Origin: Saccharopolyspora_D taberi
GTDB lineage: Bacteria; Actinomycetota; Actinomycetes; Mycobacteriales; Pseudonocardiaceae
Direction of reading: 5' to 3'
Assembly: GCF_039534165.1 (NCBI RefSeq)
Contig: NZ_BAAAUX010000014.1
Span: forward strand, 186,001 to 250,000
Length of the DNA: 64,000 bases
Shown here piece after piece: positions 1 to 8,117 of this stretch (position 1 is the stretch's first letter; each line of letters starts with the position of its first letter). The notes under the pieces are model-generated. The model did no database searches, was not told the origin of the DNA, and worked only from the letters and a program-made list of their open reading frames with translations. The position numbers and the translations under genes are program-made.

Positions 1-911
1 GCGGCGATCTGGCTCATGGGCATCTCGGTGGTGGTGAGGTAGCGGCGGGCGGCGTGGCGGCGGACGTCGTCGAGGATGTCGGCGAAGGTGGTGCCTTCGC
101 GGGTGAGGCGGCGCTGGAGGGTGCGCGGGTGGATGTTGATCAGGCGGGCGATGGCGCCGATCTCGGGCGGGGTGGTTCCCAGCGACTGGGCGATGACGCT
201 GCGGACTCGCGGGGTCAGGTGGGTGCTCTCCCCCGCCGACTGCTCGTCGAGGTAGGCCAGGGCGAGCTGGCGGAGCCGTTCGTCGGTGCCGGTCAGCGGT
301 GTGGTGGCGAGGCTGCGGGGCAGGCGGAGCATGGGGGCGGTGCTGCCGGTGCGGACGGGGACGCCGAAGAAGTCCTCGTAGGCGCTGAGCGGGGCTCGGG
401 GGGTGTGGGGCAGTTCGACGCCGCGGAGTCCGTAGGGGCCGGAGACCAGGAAGGTGATGGCGCGGTGGAGGAATCCGAGGCTGAGGTCGACGGCCTGGGC
501 GGAGATGGGGGCGGTGCGCGGGAGTTCGTAGCGCAGGGCGGCGATGCCGTGGGCGCCGCGCGGGTCGTCGGTCAGGACGAGTTCGAGGGAGCGGGTGTGG
601 ACGAACAGGTAGCGGGAGGTGCAGTCGAGGGCGTCGCCGACGGTGGGCGAGTTCTGGATGGCCAGGGCGAGCGGGCCGAGCAGGCCGAGGTCCTGGCGGG
701 CGGCGACGAGCAGGCCGAGGTCGGGTCGGCGCAGTGCGGTGGCCGCGATGTCGAGGACGGCGACGAGCGCGTCGTCGGGGACGAGGAGGTCGTCGGTGTC
801 GAGTGCGGCGACGGGCAGGCCGGCGGCCCGGGCGTAGTCCTCGGCGTTGCCGCCGAGTTCGGCGACGGTGGCGCGGAAGCCGCGGAGCCCGGCGGAGCGG
901 ATCACCGACAT
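1..911 (-). CDS. AraC-family transcriptional regulator (3' end cut by window edge)
   Basis: Transcribed leftward and running off the left edge after about 303 codons. The C-terminal part carries an AraC/XylS helix-turn-helix (HPRTLQRRL near residue 257, then RRHAARRYL and MPMSQIA), which is the first-helix/second-helix arrangement of the family. The N-terminal 200 residues look like the arabinose-binding-type regulatory domain found in OruR/QhpR-like regulators. The ATG at 911 has only a weak Shine-Dalgarno. It is divergent from the EthA-like monooxygenase 69 bp away, so that gene is its most likely target. The inducer is unknown. Confidence 0.85.
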   Translation of the reverse strand, partial: MSVIRSAGLRGFRATVAELGGNAEDYARAAGLPVAALDTDDLLVPDDALVAVLDIAATALRRPDLGLLVAARQDLGLLGPLALAIQNSPTVGDALDCTSRYLFVHTRSLELVLTDDPRGAHGIAALRYELPRTAPISAQAVDLSLGFLHRAITFLVSGPYGLRGVELPHTPRAPLSAYEDFFGVPVRTGSTAPMLRLPRSLATTPLTGTDERLRQLALAYLDEQSAGESTHLTPRVRSVIAQSLGTTPPEIGAIARLINIHPRTLQRRLTREGTTFADILDDVRRHAARRYLTTTEMPMSQIA

Positions 912-921
912 GTCGTGCAGG

Positions 922-947
922 GTCAAATACTTGTCGTGGGAAGTCAA
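922..947. promoter_or_regulatory. Direct GTCAA half-sites in the AraC/monooxygenase intergenic region
   Basis: GTCAA occurs at 922-926 and again at 943-947, 21 bp apart (two helical turns), inside the 69-bp divergent intergenic region. Tandem half-sites with this spacing are typical of AraC-family dimers. Binding is inferred from spacing and context only. Confidence 0.35.
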
Positions 948-980
948 GAGCGCGGTGGGCGGGCTGAGCACACTGGGGGC

Positions 981-2471
981 ATGGCCACCGCTGATGAGGT
1001 CGAGCACCTGGATGTCGTGATCGTCGGTGCCGGGTTGTCCGGTGTCGGTGCGGCGTACCGGTTGCGGACGGAGTGCCCGGGCAAGTCGCTGGCGCTGCTG
1101 GAGGCGCGGGACGCGATGGGCGGGACGTGGGATCTGTTCCGGTATCCGGGGGTCCGGTCGGATTCGGACATGTTCACGCTGGGGTATCCGTTCCGGCCCT
1201 GGCGGGAAGCGAAGGCGATCGCGGACGGGCCGTCGATCCTGAGCTACATCCGGCGGACGGCGGCCGAGCACGGGATCGACGCGTTGATCCGGTACCGGAC
1301 GAAGGTGGTCTCGGCGGACTGGTCATCAGCAGAGGCGCGGTGGACGTTGGTGCTGGCGGTGCGCGATGAGCGGGGCAACGTCGAGCAGCGGCGCCTGACG
1401 TGCGACTTCCTGTATTCGTGCGCGGGTTACTACGACTACGAGCGGGGGCATGATCCGGTGTTCCCCGGGGTGGAGTCGTTCGCGGGGACGGTGGTGCATC
1501 CGCAGTTCTGGCCGGAGGAGCTGGACTACGCGGGCAAGCGGGTCGTGGTGATCGGCAGCGGCGCGACGGCGGTGACGTTGGTGCCGTCGATGGCCGAGGA
1601 CGCGGCGCGGGTGACGATGTTGCAGCGCTCCCCCACCTGGATCAGTCCGGTGCCGGGGCGGGACCGGGTCGCCGACCGGGTCCGGGCGGTGCTGCCCGCC
1701 GGGTTGGCGCATCGGGTGGTGCGGGCCAAGAACATCGCGTTCACCGCGGGTTTCTACCAGTTCTGCCGGCGGTGGCCGAAGGCGGCGCGGCGGCTGCTGA
1801 CGAGGTTGAGCAGGCGTGCGTTGCGGGATGCGCGGGCGGTGCGGGAGCACTTCACGCCGTCGTACGACCCGTGGGATCAGCGGTTGTGCGCGGTGCCGGA
1901 TGCGGATCTGTACCGGGCGATCCGGAAGGGCCGGGCCGAGGTCGTGACCGATCACGTCGACTCGTTCGTGCCCGAGGGCATCCGGTTGCGGTCGGGGCGG
2001 GTGCTGGAGGCCGATGTGGTGGTGACCGCGACCGGGTTGCGGTTGCTGGCGTTCGGTGGGATCGCGCCGCGGGTGGACGGCCGCCGGGTGGAGTGGCCGG
2101 AGCAGTTCGTGTGGCGTGGGGCGATGGTGACCGGCGTGCCGAACTTCGCGGTGTGCATCGGTTATACGAACGCGTCGTGGACGTTGCGGGCCGATCTGAC
2201 GTCGCGGTTGGTGTGCAAGGTGCTGAACCTGATGGAGCGTCGGGGGCTTGCGGCGGTGGTGCCGGAGCCGGACCGGGAGCTGGTGGCGCGTCCGCTGCTG
2301 GATCTGGCGTCGGGCTACGTGCGGCGGTCGATCGACGAGTTCCCGCGGCAGGGTGATCGGGGTCCGTGGCGGGTGCGGCAGAACTACCCGCTGGACGCGG
2401 TGCTGACGCTGCGGGGTGATCTGGCTCGGGGCCTGTCCCCCACGCCGCGGTCGTCGGTGCGGCGGGCCTGA
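981..2471 (+). CDS. ethA: EthA-like flavin-dependent Baeyer-Villiger monooxygenase
   Basis: A 496-residue class B flavoprotein monooxygenase; the family inserts oxygen next to ketones, and mycobacterial EthA also activates thioamide drugs. It shows the FAD-binding GAGLSG at residues 16-21, the Baeyer-Villiger fingerprint FxGxxxHxxxW (FAGTVVHPQFW, about 167-177), an NADPH-binding GSGATA near 188, and a late ATG motif (VVTATGL). Length and block order match mycobacterial EthA (about 489 aa), including the GGTWDLFRYPG stretch. The reading frame is open far upstream, but family similarity begins at ATG 981, so that start was chosen. In mycobacteria ethA is controlled by the TetR repressor EthR; here the neighbour is an AraC-type regulator instead. 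Confidence 0.85.
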   Translation: MATADEVEHLDVVIVGAGLSGVGAAYRLRTECPGKSLALLEARDAMGGTWDLFRYPGVRSDSDMFTLGYPFRPWREAKAIADGPSILSYIRRTAAEHGIDALIRYRTKVVSADWSSAEARWTLVLAVRDERGNVEQRRLTCDFLYSCAGYYDYERGHDPVFPGVESFAGTVVHPQFWPEELDYAGKRVVVIGSGATAVTLVPSMAEDAARVTMLQRSPTWISPVPGRDRVADRVRAVLPAGLAHRVVRAKNIAFTAGFYQFCRRWPKAARRLLTRLSRRALRDARAVREHFTPSYDPWDQRLCAVPDADLYRAIRKGRAEVVTDHVDSFVPEGIRLRSGRVLEADVVVTATGLRLLAFGGIAPRVDGRRVEWPEQFVWRGAMVTGVPNFAVCIGYTNASWTLRADLTSRLVCKVLNLMERRGLAAVVPEPDRELVARPLLDLASGYVRRSIDEFPRQGDRGPWRVRQNYPLDAVLTLRGDLARGLSPTPRSSVRRA

Positions 2472-2850
2472 GCGTCACCGGGGATGACGGGGTTCCAGGG
2501 TTCGGGGGCCTGGCCGGAGCCGGAGTGCAGGACGCTGCGGAAGGTGGCGGTGGTGTCGCGGGCGAGTTCGGCGTCGGCGATGCCGGGCTGCTGGAAGTAC
2601 TGCATGTAGTCGTTGTCGCCGAAGCGGGTGCGCATCGCGGTGAGCAGGCTCTGCTGCCCTCGTGGGATGAACGGGATGCTGAGCGCGGCGACGCCGCGGA
2701 CGCGGTCGGGGCGCAGGAGCGCGGTGGTCCAGGCGATCATGGCGCCCCAGTCGTGGCCGACGATGACCGCGTCGCGTTCGCCGAGGGCAAGGAACAGCTG
2801 TTCGCTGGCCGGCCACCTCGCCGGGACGCTGCGCCACATCCTGCGCGGCT
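2472..2850 (-). pseudogene. Alpha/beta hydrolase (epoxide-hydrolase type) remnant
   Basis: About 115 residues of an epoxide-hydrolase-like alpha/beta hydrolase remain. They include the nucleophile elbow GHDWGAMIAW and the cap-domain stretch YFQQPGIADAEL. The first 90 or so residues of the family are missing because the frame runs into the end of the LysE gene at 2853. The second half, with the catalytic acid and histidine, is also missing because the frame runs into the convergent monooxygenase. It is too short to be an active enzyme. Epoxide or ester hydrolases often accompany Baeyer-Villiger enzymes, so it may once have been a partner, but that is inference. Confidence 0.7.
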
Positions 2851-2852
2851 GA

Positions 2853-3494
2853 TCAGGCGGGCCGGGCTCGGTCGGCGGCCAAGTGCACCGCGATCCCGGC
2901 CAGCACGGTGCCCATCAGGTAGCGCTGCACCCGCAGCCACGCCGGGTGCCGCGCCAGCAGCGCGGCGAGCGCCCCGGCGCCGAGCACGATCAGCCCGTTG
3001 ACCGTCAGCGCCACCGCGATCTGGGTCGCGCCCAGCACCAGGCTCTGCACCGCCACGTCACCGAGCGCGGGCTCGATGAACTGCGGCAGCAGCGACACGT
3101 AGAGGACCGCGATCTTCGGGTTGAGCAGGTTGGTCACCAGGCCCATCGCGAACAGCCGCCGCGGCGGATCCGCGGGCAGCTCCCGCGGGGGCGCGAACAC
3201 CGACGTGCCGCCCGGCCGCACCGCCTGCCAGGCCAGCCACAGCAGGTACCCGGCGCCGGCGAGCTTGATCGCGGTGTAGAGCGCGGGAACGGCCGTGAAC
3301 ACGGTGACCAGCCCGGCGGTGGCCGCGGCGAGGTAGACCAGGAACCCGGCCGCCACCCCCAGCAGCGAGATCAGCCCGGCCCGGCGTCCCTGGGTGATCG
3401 AGCGCGACACCAGGTAGAGCATGTTCGGGCCGGGGGTGAGGACCATGCCCAGGGCGATCAGCGCGATACCGGCCATGGCGTGCGTGCTGATCAT
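2853..3494 (-). CDS. LysE/RhtB-family amino-acid exporter
   Basis: A 213-residue inner-membrane protein with about six hydrophobic segments. The family signature starts near residue 18 (LTPGPNMLYLVSRSI), followed by GRRAGLISLLGVAAG and a conserved LLNPK near mid-length. LysE/RhtB proteins export amino acids and their derivatives using the proton gradient. The frame is open for 88 codons further upstream, but similarity and hydrophobicity begin at ATG 3494, preceded by a GCAGGT-like ribosome site. It lies downstream of the BKACE and GNAT genes on the same strand. The substrate cannot be read from the sequence. Confidence 0.85.
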   Translation of the reverse strand: MISTHAMAGIALIALGMVLTPGPNMLYLVSRSITQGRRAGLISLLGVAAGFLVYLAAATAGLVTVFTAVPALYTAIKLAGAGYLLWLAWQAVRPGGTSVFAPPRELPADPPRRLFAMGLVTNLLNPKIAVLYVSLLPQFIEPALGDVAVQSLVLGATQIAVALTVNGLIVLGAGALAALLARHPAWLRVQRYLMGTVLAGIAVHLAADRARPA

Positions 3495-3588
3495 CGGACC
3501 TGCTTCGGCGTCGGGGACGGGTTCGGCGTCGGACGCTAGCCGCGGGCGGTTCCGGCGGAAACGGCCAATTCGCGGGTGCTGGCCTTCG

Positions 3589-4314
3589 TCACGAGGTCTG
3601 CCGGGTGCGGATCCGTTCGACGGCGGCGGTGACGAGTTCGGCGTTGTCGGCGGCGATCTGCCCGTCCGGCAGCAGCAGGGTGTCCTCCAGGCCGATTCGG
3701 GTGTCGAGGTCCCGGCGGGCGGCCAGCGCCAGCACCGGCCACGCCCCCGCTCCCTCACCGTGCAGCAGCACCGGTGCCGGTGCGGGGTCCAGGCGGCGCA
3801 GCAGCGCCTCGGCCGTGGTGGCCGCGCCGCGCTTGGTGAGGTCGGTGACCTCGGCCAGCACCCGCAGCACGTGGTGGCGCAGCGGGGAAGCCAGGAACTG
3901 CTGTTCGGAGCCGGTGCCGGAGTGGATCCCGGCCTCCACGGCGACTCCCCGGTCCAGCAGCGCCTGCGCGAGGTCCTCGGCGCCGGGCTCGTGCCAGTTG
4001 ACCGAGGCGTGGTCGGGCAGCACCGTCCAGGAGCGGATCAGCCGGATGCGGTCCTGCGGGTCGGGCGTGGTCCAGGCTCCGGTGGTCACGCCCACCGGCA
4101 CCCCGGGCGCGGCGGCGCGCACCGCGCGCAGCGTGGCCGCGACGACCTGGGCGTCGAGGGTGTCGGACCCGCCGGGAGCTTTCGGGTGCAGGTGGATGTC
4201 GGAGGCGCCGGCGGCGACGCTGGCCGCGGCGGCGCTGGCGAGGTGCTCGGGGCGCACGGGCAGGTGGTGGTGTTCGCGTGGGGACCGGGCGCCGTTCAGG
4301 CAGACCTGCAGCAT
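3589..4314 (-). CDS. BKACE-family (3-keto-5-aminohexanoate cleavage-like) enzyme
   Basis: A 241-residue member of the BKACE (formerly DUF849) family. These are zinc-dependent TIM barrels that condense beta-keto acids with acetyl-CoA. The opening MLQVCLNGARSPREH and the metal-binding DIHLHPK motif near residues 38-44 are diagnostic, and VNWHEPG and a late EDTLLLPDG are also typical. It is shorter than the lysine-fermentation Kce enzymes (about 275 aa) and so belongs to a compact actinobacterial branch whose substrate I cannot assign. ATG 4314 was chosen because the family N-terminus starts there. It sits 94 bp upstream of the LysE exporter and could share its transcript. Confidence 0.8.
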   Translation of the reverse strand: MLQVCLNGARSPREHHHLPVRPEHLASAAAASVAAGASDIHLHPKAPGGSDTLDAQVVAATLRAVRAAAPGVPVGVTTGAWTTPDPQDRIRLIRSWTVLPDHASVNWHEPGAEDLAQALLDRGVAVEAGIHSGTGSEQQFLASPLRHHVLRVLAEVTDLTKRGAATTAEALLRRLDPAPAPVLLHGEGAGAWPVLALAARRDLDTRIGLEDTLLLPDGQIAADNAELVTAAVERIRTRQTS

Positions 4315-4416
4315 GCCCCGATTGTCCCCCGAGCCGGGTCGGCCGCGGTACCGCGCGCGGGGCGGTCGTTGGCGTGTCGTGATCATTCCGCGCGCTCGTG
4401 CGCTGCGACGATCGGG

Positions 4417-4956
4417 TCAGCGCAGCGCGGCCCAGTCCGTTCGGGTGAGCACGTGCAGGTGGGTGTGGACGCCGTCGCTGTCGGTGCGGTCGGCGTGGTG
4501 GGTCATGCCGAGTTTGGTCATGATCCGACCCGAGACGTCGTTGCCGGTCTGGTACTGGGCGTAGACGACGTCGGTGTGGCCGAACGCGTGGTCGCGCGCG
4601 GCGCGCACGGCTTCGGTCGCCACGCCCTTGCCCCACGCGGGCGGCGCCAGCAGCCAGCCGAGCTCGACGGCGGGCCGCCCGAGGACGGATTCGCCGACCG
4701 GGCGGTGGCTGACCGAAACCATGCCCACCGCGGTGCCGTCGTGCCGCCACCGGATGGCCCGCCAGCCGAAGCCGTGGGCGGACCAGTGCTCCAGCGCCGC
4801 GTCGTGGCGCTCACGGGTGAACTCCGCCGACCACGGCTCCTGGTCGCGGATGTGGCGCACGACGAGCGGATCCGAGACCAGGGTGGTGAGCAGCCGGAGG
4901 TCGTCGCCGGTCCACCTGGTCAGTTCCAGTCGCGGGGTCGTCAGGCTGGCGGACAC
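4417..4956 (-). CDS. GNAT N-acetyltransferase (RimJ/RimL type)
   Basis: A 179-residue acetyltransferase with the RimJ/RimL layout: an N-terminal TPRLELTRWTGDDL strand, VGMVSVSHR, ELGWLLAPPAWGKGVATEA (the acetyl-CoA pyrophosphate loop, about residues 98-116) and a late MTKLGM. Such enzymes transfer acetyl from acetyl-CoA to amines of proteins or small molecules. The start is GTG 4956 with a good GAGGAGAA ribosome site. It is 102 bp upstream of the BKACE gene, on the same strand. The substrate is unknown. Confidence 0.85.
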   Translation of the reverse strand: MSASLTTPRLELTRWTGDDLRLLTTLVSDPLVVRHIRDQEPWSAEFTRERHDAALEHWSAHGFGWRAIRWRHDGTAVGMVSVSHRPVGESVLGRPAVELGWLLAPPAWGKGVATEAVRAARDHAFGHTDVVYAQYQTGNDVSGRIMTKLGMTHHADRTDSDGVHTHLHVLTRTDWAALR

Positions 4957-5045
4957 GGCGTTCTCCTCTCACGCGCGGCGCGCCACACCGTAGCGGGTCA
5001 CCGAATTCGGTTGCCACGGCCGGGTGTCGCGGTCAGAGTCGGTAG

Positions 5046-5615
5046 ATGATCTCCAGCGCGCTGGCCCGGTTCCTGCCCGCCCGGCACGGGCACTTCCGGT
5101 TCGAGTCCGGGCATCACGGGCAGCTGTGGCTGGACCTCGACGTCCTGTTCATCTCCCCCGCCCGGCTGCGGCCGGTCGTCGACGACCTCACCCGGCGGCT
5201 CGCCCGCCACGCCGTCACCGCGGTGTGCGGGCCGCTGACCGGAGGCGCGTTCGTCGCGCAGCAGGCCGCCCTCGGGCTCGACGGGCTGTTCACCGCGGCC
5301 GAACGCCACCTCGACGGCGACCAGGTCGCCTACCGCGTCCCGGACGCGGTGCACGCTCACTTGGCGGGCCAGCGCGTCGCGGTCGTCGACGACGTGCTCA
5401 ACGCCGGGTCCGCTGTGGACAAGACCGTCGCCGATCTGCGGCGCTGCGAGGTCGAGGTGGTCGTCGTCGGCGGGCTGCTGGCGCTGGGCTCGGGCGCGCA
5501 GGCGATGGCCGCGCGGCGCGGAGTGCCGCTGGAGGCCGTCGAGACCTGGCCGCACGAGCTGTGGCCGCCGGAGCAGTGCCCGCTGTGCGCACGGGGCGAG
5601 CCGCTGACGGGCTAG
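5046..5615 (+). CDS. Orotate phosphoribosyltransferase-like protein
   Basis: A 189-residue type I phosphoribosyltransferase. The PRPP-binding loop VAVVDDVLNAGSAVDK lies at about residues 110-125, and HGHFRFESGHHGQLWLDLDVL at the N-terminus resembles OPRTases. These enzymes join a base to PRPP to make a nucleotide. It has a cysteine-containing tail (PPEQCPLCARGEP) not expected in PyrE. It lies outside any pyrimidine cluster, next to an ASCH-like gene and a methyltransferase, so it may act on a modified base or in another pathway rather than being the housekeeping PyrE. Confidence 0.7.
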   Translation: MISSALARFLPARHGHFRFESGHHGQLWLDLDVLFISPARLRPVVDDLTRRLARHAVTAVCGPLTGGAFVAQQAALGLDGLFTAAERHLDGDQVAYRVPDAVHAHLAGQRVAVVDDVLNAGSAVDKTVADLRRCEVEVVVVGGLLALGSGAQAMAARRGVPLEAVETWPHELWPPEQCPLCARGEPLTG

Positions 5616-5624
5616 CGTGGACGG

Positions 5625-6203
5625 ATGTTGTTGAGCAGCCAGGTGTTGCGGGGCGTGGTCGCCGGTGAGATCACGCTGGCGTTCCGCCGGTGGGCCAGCC
5701 CGCAGGCCAGGTCCGGGTCGCGGATGCGGACCGCGGTGGGCGTCGTCGCGATCGGCGAGGTGCGCGAGGTCGATCCGGACGGGATCACCGAGGAGGACGC
5801 GCGGCTGGCCGGATTCCGCTCGGCGGCCGGCCTGCGCAGCTCGCTGGACAAGCACGGCACCGGACGGGTGTTCCGGATCGAGATCGGCTACGCCGGGCCC
5901 GACCCGCGCGCCGAACTGCGCGAGCAGGCCGAGCTGACCGCCCGGGACCGGGCCGAGCTGGACCGGCGGCTGGCGCGGATGGACACCTCCCCGGTCCGCG
6001 GCCCCTGGACCCGGCAGCTGCTGGAACTGCTGCGCGACCACCCCGGCGTGCGGGCCGCGGAACTGGCGCAGGCCCAGCGGCGCCCGGTGGCGCGGTTCAA
6101 ATCCGACGTCTGGAAGCTCAAGGAACTGGGCCTGACCGAAAGCCTGCCCGTCGGCTACCGGCTCTCGGCCCGCGGACAGGCGTACCTGGACGGACGGGAC
6201 TGA
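5625..6203 (+). CDS. ASCH/PUA-like domain protein with C-terminal winged helix
   Basis: A 192-residue protein. The first 95 residues read like an ASCH (PUA-superfamily, RNA-binding) domain: LRGVVAGEITLAFRRW, then RTAVGVVAIGEV. The last 60 residues look like a winged helix (LLELLRDHPGVRAAELA, then DVWKLKELGL and YRLSARGQAYL). The combination suggests nucleic-acid binding. It follows the phosphoribosyltransferase by 9 bp and precedes a methyltransferase by 12 bp, so the three are probably one transcript. No enzymatic residues are obvious; the function is not known to me. Confidence 0.6.
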   Translation: MLLSSQVLRGVVAGEITLAFRRWASPQARSGSRMRTAVGVVAIGEVREVDPDGITEEDARLAGFRSAAGLRSSLDKHGTGRVFRIEIGYAGPDPRAELREQAELTARDRAELDRRLARMDTSPVRGPWTRQLLELLRDHPGVRAAELAQAQRRPVARFKSDVWKLKELGLTESLPVGYRLSARGQAYLDGRD

Positions 6204-6215
6204 CCGAGGAGGAAC

Positions 6216-7178
6216 ATGTCGGACCGGCAAGCCGTGGCGGCCTTGGCCCGCGCCTACGCGCAAGGCACCGCACCGGCGGAGCTGACCGGCCACGTCACCG
6301 GCCTGGAATCGGCTCTGCACCTGGGAATCCGGGCGCACGCGATGCGGGACCGCTCCACCGCGCACCACTGCGCGACCCGCGCCGTGCGGTTCGATCCGGG
6401 CAGCGAGTTCGCGCGGCTGCTGGTCCGCCACACCGCCGACGACAACGGCAACCGCGTCTACGACTCCCCGGCGGCGTTCCGGGCGTTCATCCGCGGCGGC
6501 GGCAACATCGGGCTCTACGAGCAGACCTCGGCGGCGCTGCGCGACGCCTACCGGCGGCACCGGCCGCGCCGGGTGCTCGACATCGGCGTCGGTGACGGGC
6601 TCGCCCTGCTGCCCGCGCTGGGCGCGGGCGGGCCGGCCGTCGACGTCGTCGAACCCAGCGCCGAACTGCTCACCCGCACCCGCCAGGAGCTCCACGACCG
6701 CGGCATCGAGCACCGCGCGTGGCAGTCCACGATCCAGGACTTCGCCGCGGACCACGACGAGCACGGGGAAGGCGAGCACTGGGACCTGGTGCAGTCGACC
6801 TACGCGATGCAGAGCCTGCCGCCCGGCGACCGCGCGACGGTCCTGTCCTGGATCGCCCGGCACAGCTCGACGTTCGTGCTCGTCGAGTTCGACGTGCCGG
6901 AAGTGCCCTCGCCCTGGGAACCGGACTGGTTCTTCGAGTTCGTGCGCCGCGTCGAACGCGGACTGCGCGAATACACCGGCGACCGCGACCTCGTCGGCCT
7001 GGGCTTCGTGCTCCCGGTCGTGCTGGGTGTCTTCGGCCCCGGCCCGCGGACCAACTACGAACTGGCCATCGACGGCTGGCAGCGCGAACTGCGCGCGGCG
7101 GGCTTCACCGACGTCTCCGGGCGGGTCCTGCACGACTACTGGTGGCGGCCCGCCCACATCGTCGAAGCCCGCCGCTGA
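6216..7178 (+). CDS. Class I SAM-dependent methyltransferase
   Basis: A 320-residue protein whose SAM-binding motif I (VLDIGVGDG) lies at about residue 119, followed by an acidic VVEPS motif and DLVQSTYAMQSLP (motif IV region). The extra 110-residue N-terminal part holds a conserved-looking DNGNRVYDSP stretch seen in some small-molecule methyltransferases. The C-terminus YWWRPAHIVEARR completes the Rossmann sheet. It has a GAGGAGGAAC ribosome site 12 bp after the ASCH-like gene, indicating translational coupling. The acceptor is unknown. Confidence 0.75.
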   Translation: MSDRQAVAALARAYAQGTAPAELTGHVTGLESALHLGIRAHAMRDRSTAHHCATRAVRFDPGSEFARLLVRHTADDNGNRVYDSPAAFRAFIRGGGNIGLYEQTSAALRDAYRRHRPRRVLDIGVGDGLALLPALGAGGPAVDVVEPSAELLTRTRQELHDRGIEHRAWQSTIQDFAADHDEHGEGEHWDLVQSTYAMQSLPPGDRATVLSWIARHSSTFVLVEFDVPEVPSPWEPDWFFEFVRRVERGLREYTGDRDLVGLGFVLPVVLGVFGPGPRTNYELAIDGWQRELRAAGFTDVSGRVLHDYWWRPAHIVEARR

Positions 7179-7277
7179 CCCGCCGCCCCTGGCGGAACTC
7201 CCCAGGCCTGCCGCCAAACCCGCAGGTGATGCGTTTTCGCAGGTCAAATCGGGTGGCGTAACTCCGGCGTAACAGGT

Positions 7278-7300
7278 GGTCCGGTACCGTTCGCCGGACC
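7278..7300. promoter_or_regulatory. Inverted repeat upstream of the gntR operon
   Basis: GGTCCGG at 7278-7284 and CCGGACC at 7294-7300 form perfect 7-bp arms around a 9-bp spacer, 25 bp before the GntR start codon and overlapping the expected promoter. It may be an autoregulatory operator. It lacks the GT-N-TAT-AC consensus of HutC-type sites, so it could also be a simple hairpin. Confidence 0.35.
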
Positions 7301-7325
7301 CGAACCCGGTCAGCCAGGAGGACGC

Positions 7326-8078
7326 GTGCCCGAGAACCGATCGTCGCGGCCGGAGGGCACCTGGCGGCCGAGGTCGGACCGGGCCCGCCAGGTCGCCGAC
7401 GTGCTGCGCCAGCAGATCGCCGACGGCGCCTTCGGCTCCGGGATGCTGCCCGACGAGCGGGTCCTGGTCGCCGAGTTCGCCACGACCCGCAACGCCGTGC
7501 GCGACGCGCTGGACGTGCTGCGCGCCGAAGGGCTGATCGTGCGCCGCCGCGGGGTCGGCACCCAGGTCGTGGCCCGCAAGTACGGGCACGGCCTGCACCG
7601 GCTCAGCGGGCTGGCCGAAACGCTGCACGAGCAGGGCACCGTCGTCAACGACGTCCGCGTCGCCGCCCCGATGCGCCCGCCCGCCGCGGTGGCCGCCCGG
7701 CTGGGCATCGATCCGTACACCCCTGTGGTGTACCTGGAACGGCTGCGGCTGCTCGGCGACCGGCCGCTGTCGCTGGACATGACCTACCTCGCCGCCGACA
7801 TCGGCACCCCGCTGCTGGCCGAGGACCTGCGCCACCACGACGTGTTCGCGCTGATCGAGCAGACCAGCGGCTCCCGCCTGGGCGCCGCGGAGCTGGCGAT
7901 CCAGGCGGTCAACGCCGACGCCCGCACCGCCGAGGTCCTGGAGATCGACGAGGGCGCCGCGGTGTTCGCGGTGGAGCGGCTGACCCGGCTGGCCTGCGGG
8001 CGGCCGGTGGACCTGGAGATGATCCGCATCCGCGGCGACCGGCTCACCCTGCACGGCGATCTGCACCGCTCCCGCTGA
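7326..8078 (+). CDS. GntR-family regulator, HutC subfamily (UTRA domain)
   Basis: A 250-residue repressor-type regulator. The N-terminal winged helix spans about residues 18-85 (RQVADVLRQQIADGAFGSG, then LRAEGLIVRRRGVGTQV). The C-terminal UTRA ligand-binding fold follows (YTPVVYLERLRLL, LDMTYLAADIG, then AVFAVERLTR). HutC-type proteins release DNA on binding a small effector. GTG 7326 has an excellent CAGGAGG site. The exporter and Tat-exported amidohydrolase follow at 39 and 16 bp, so it most likely controls them, with the hydrolase substrate or product as effector. Confidence 0.85.
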   Translation: MPENRSSRPEGTWRPRSDRARQVADVLRQQIADGAFGSGMLPDERVLVAEFATTRNAVRDALDVLRAEGLIVRRRGVGTQVVARKYGHGLHRLSGLAETLHEQGTVVNDVRVAAPMRPPAAVAARLGIDPYTPVVYLERLRLLGDRPLSLDMTYLAADIGTPLLAEDLRHHDVFALIEQTSGSRLGAAELAIQAVNADARTAEVLEIDEGAAVFAVERLTRLACGRPVDLEMIRIRGDRLTLHGDLHRSR

Positions 8079-8117
8079 CGCCCGCTCGTTTCCCGTTGTC
8101 CGGCAAGGAGGTTTCGC

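Noticed and set aside
54..980. A long plus-strand open frame continuing into the monooxygenase
   Set aside because: Its first 309 codons are Gly/Asp/Val-rich with no fold, and are the antisense of the AraC-type gene. The monooxygenase fold begins at ATG 981.
5095..5115. GGTTCGAGTCC resembling a tRNA T-loop
   Set aside because: It lies inside the phosphoribosyltransferase reading frame, with no acceptor or anticodon arms nearby.
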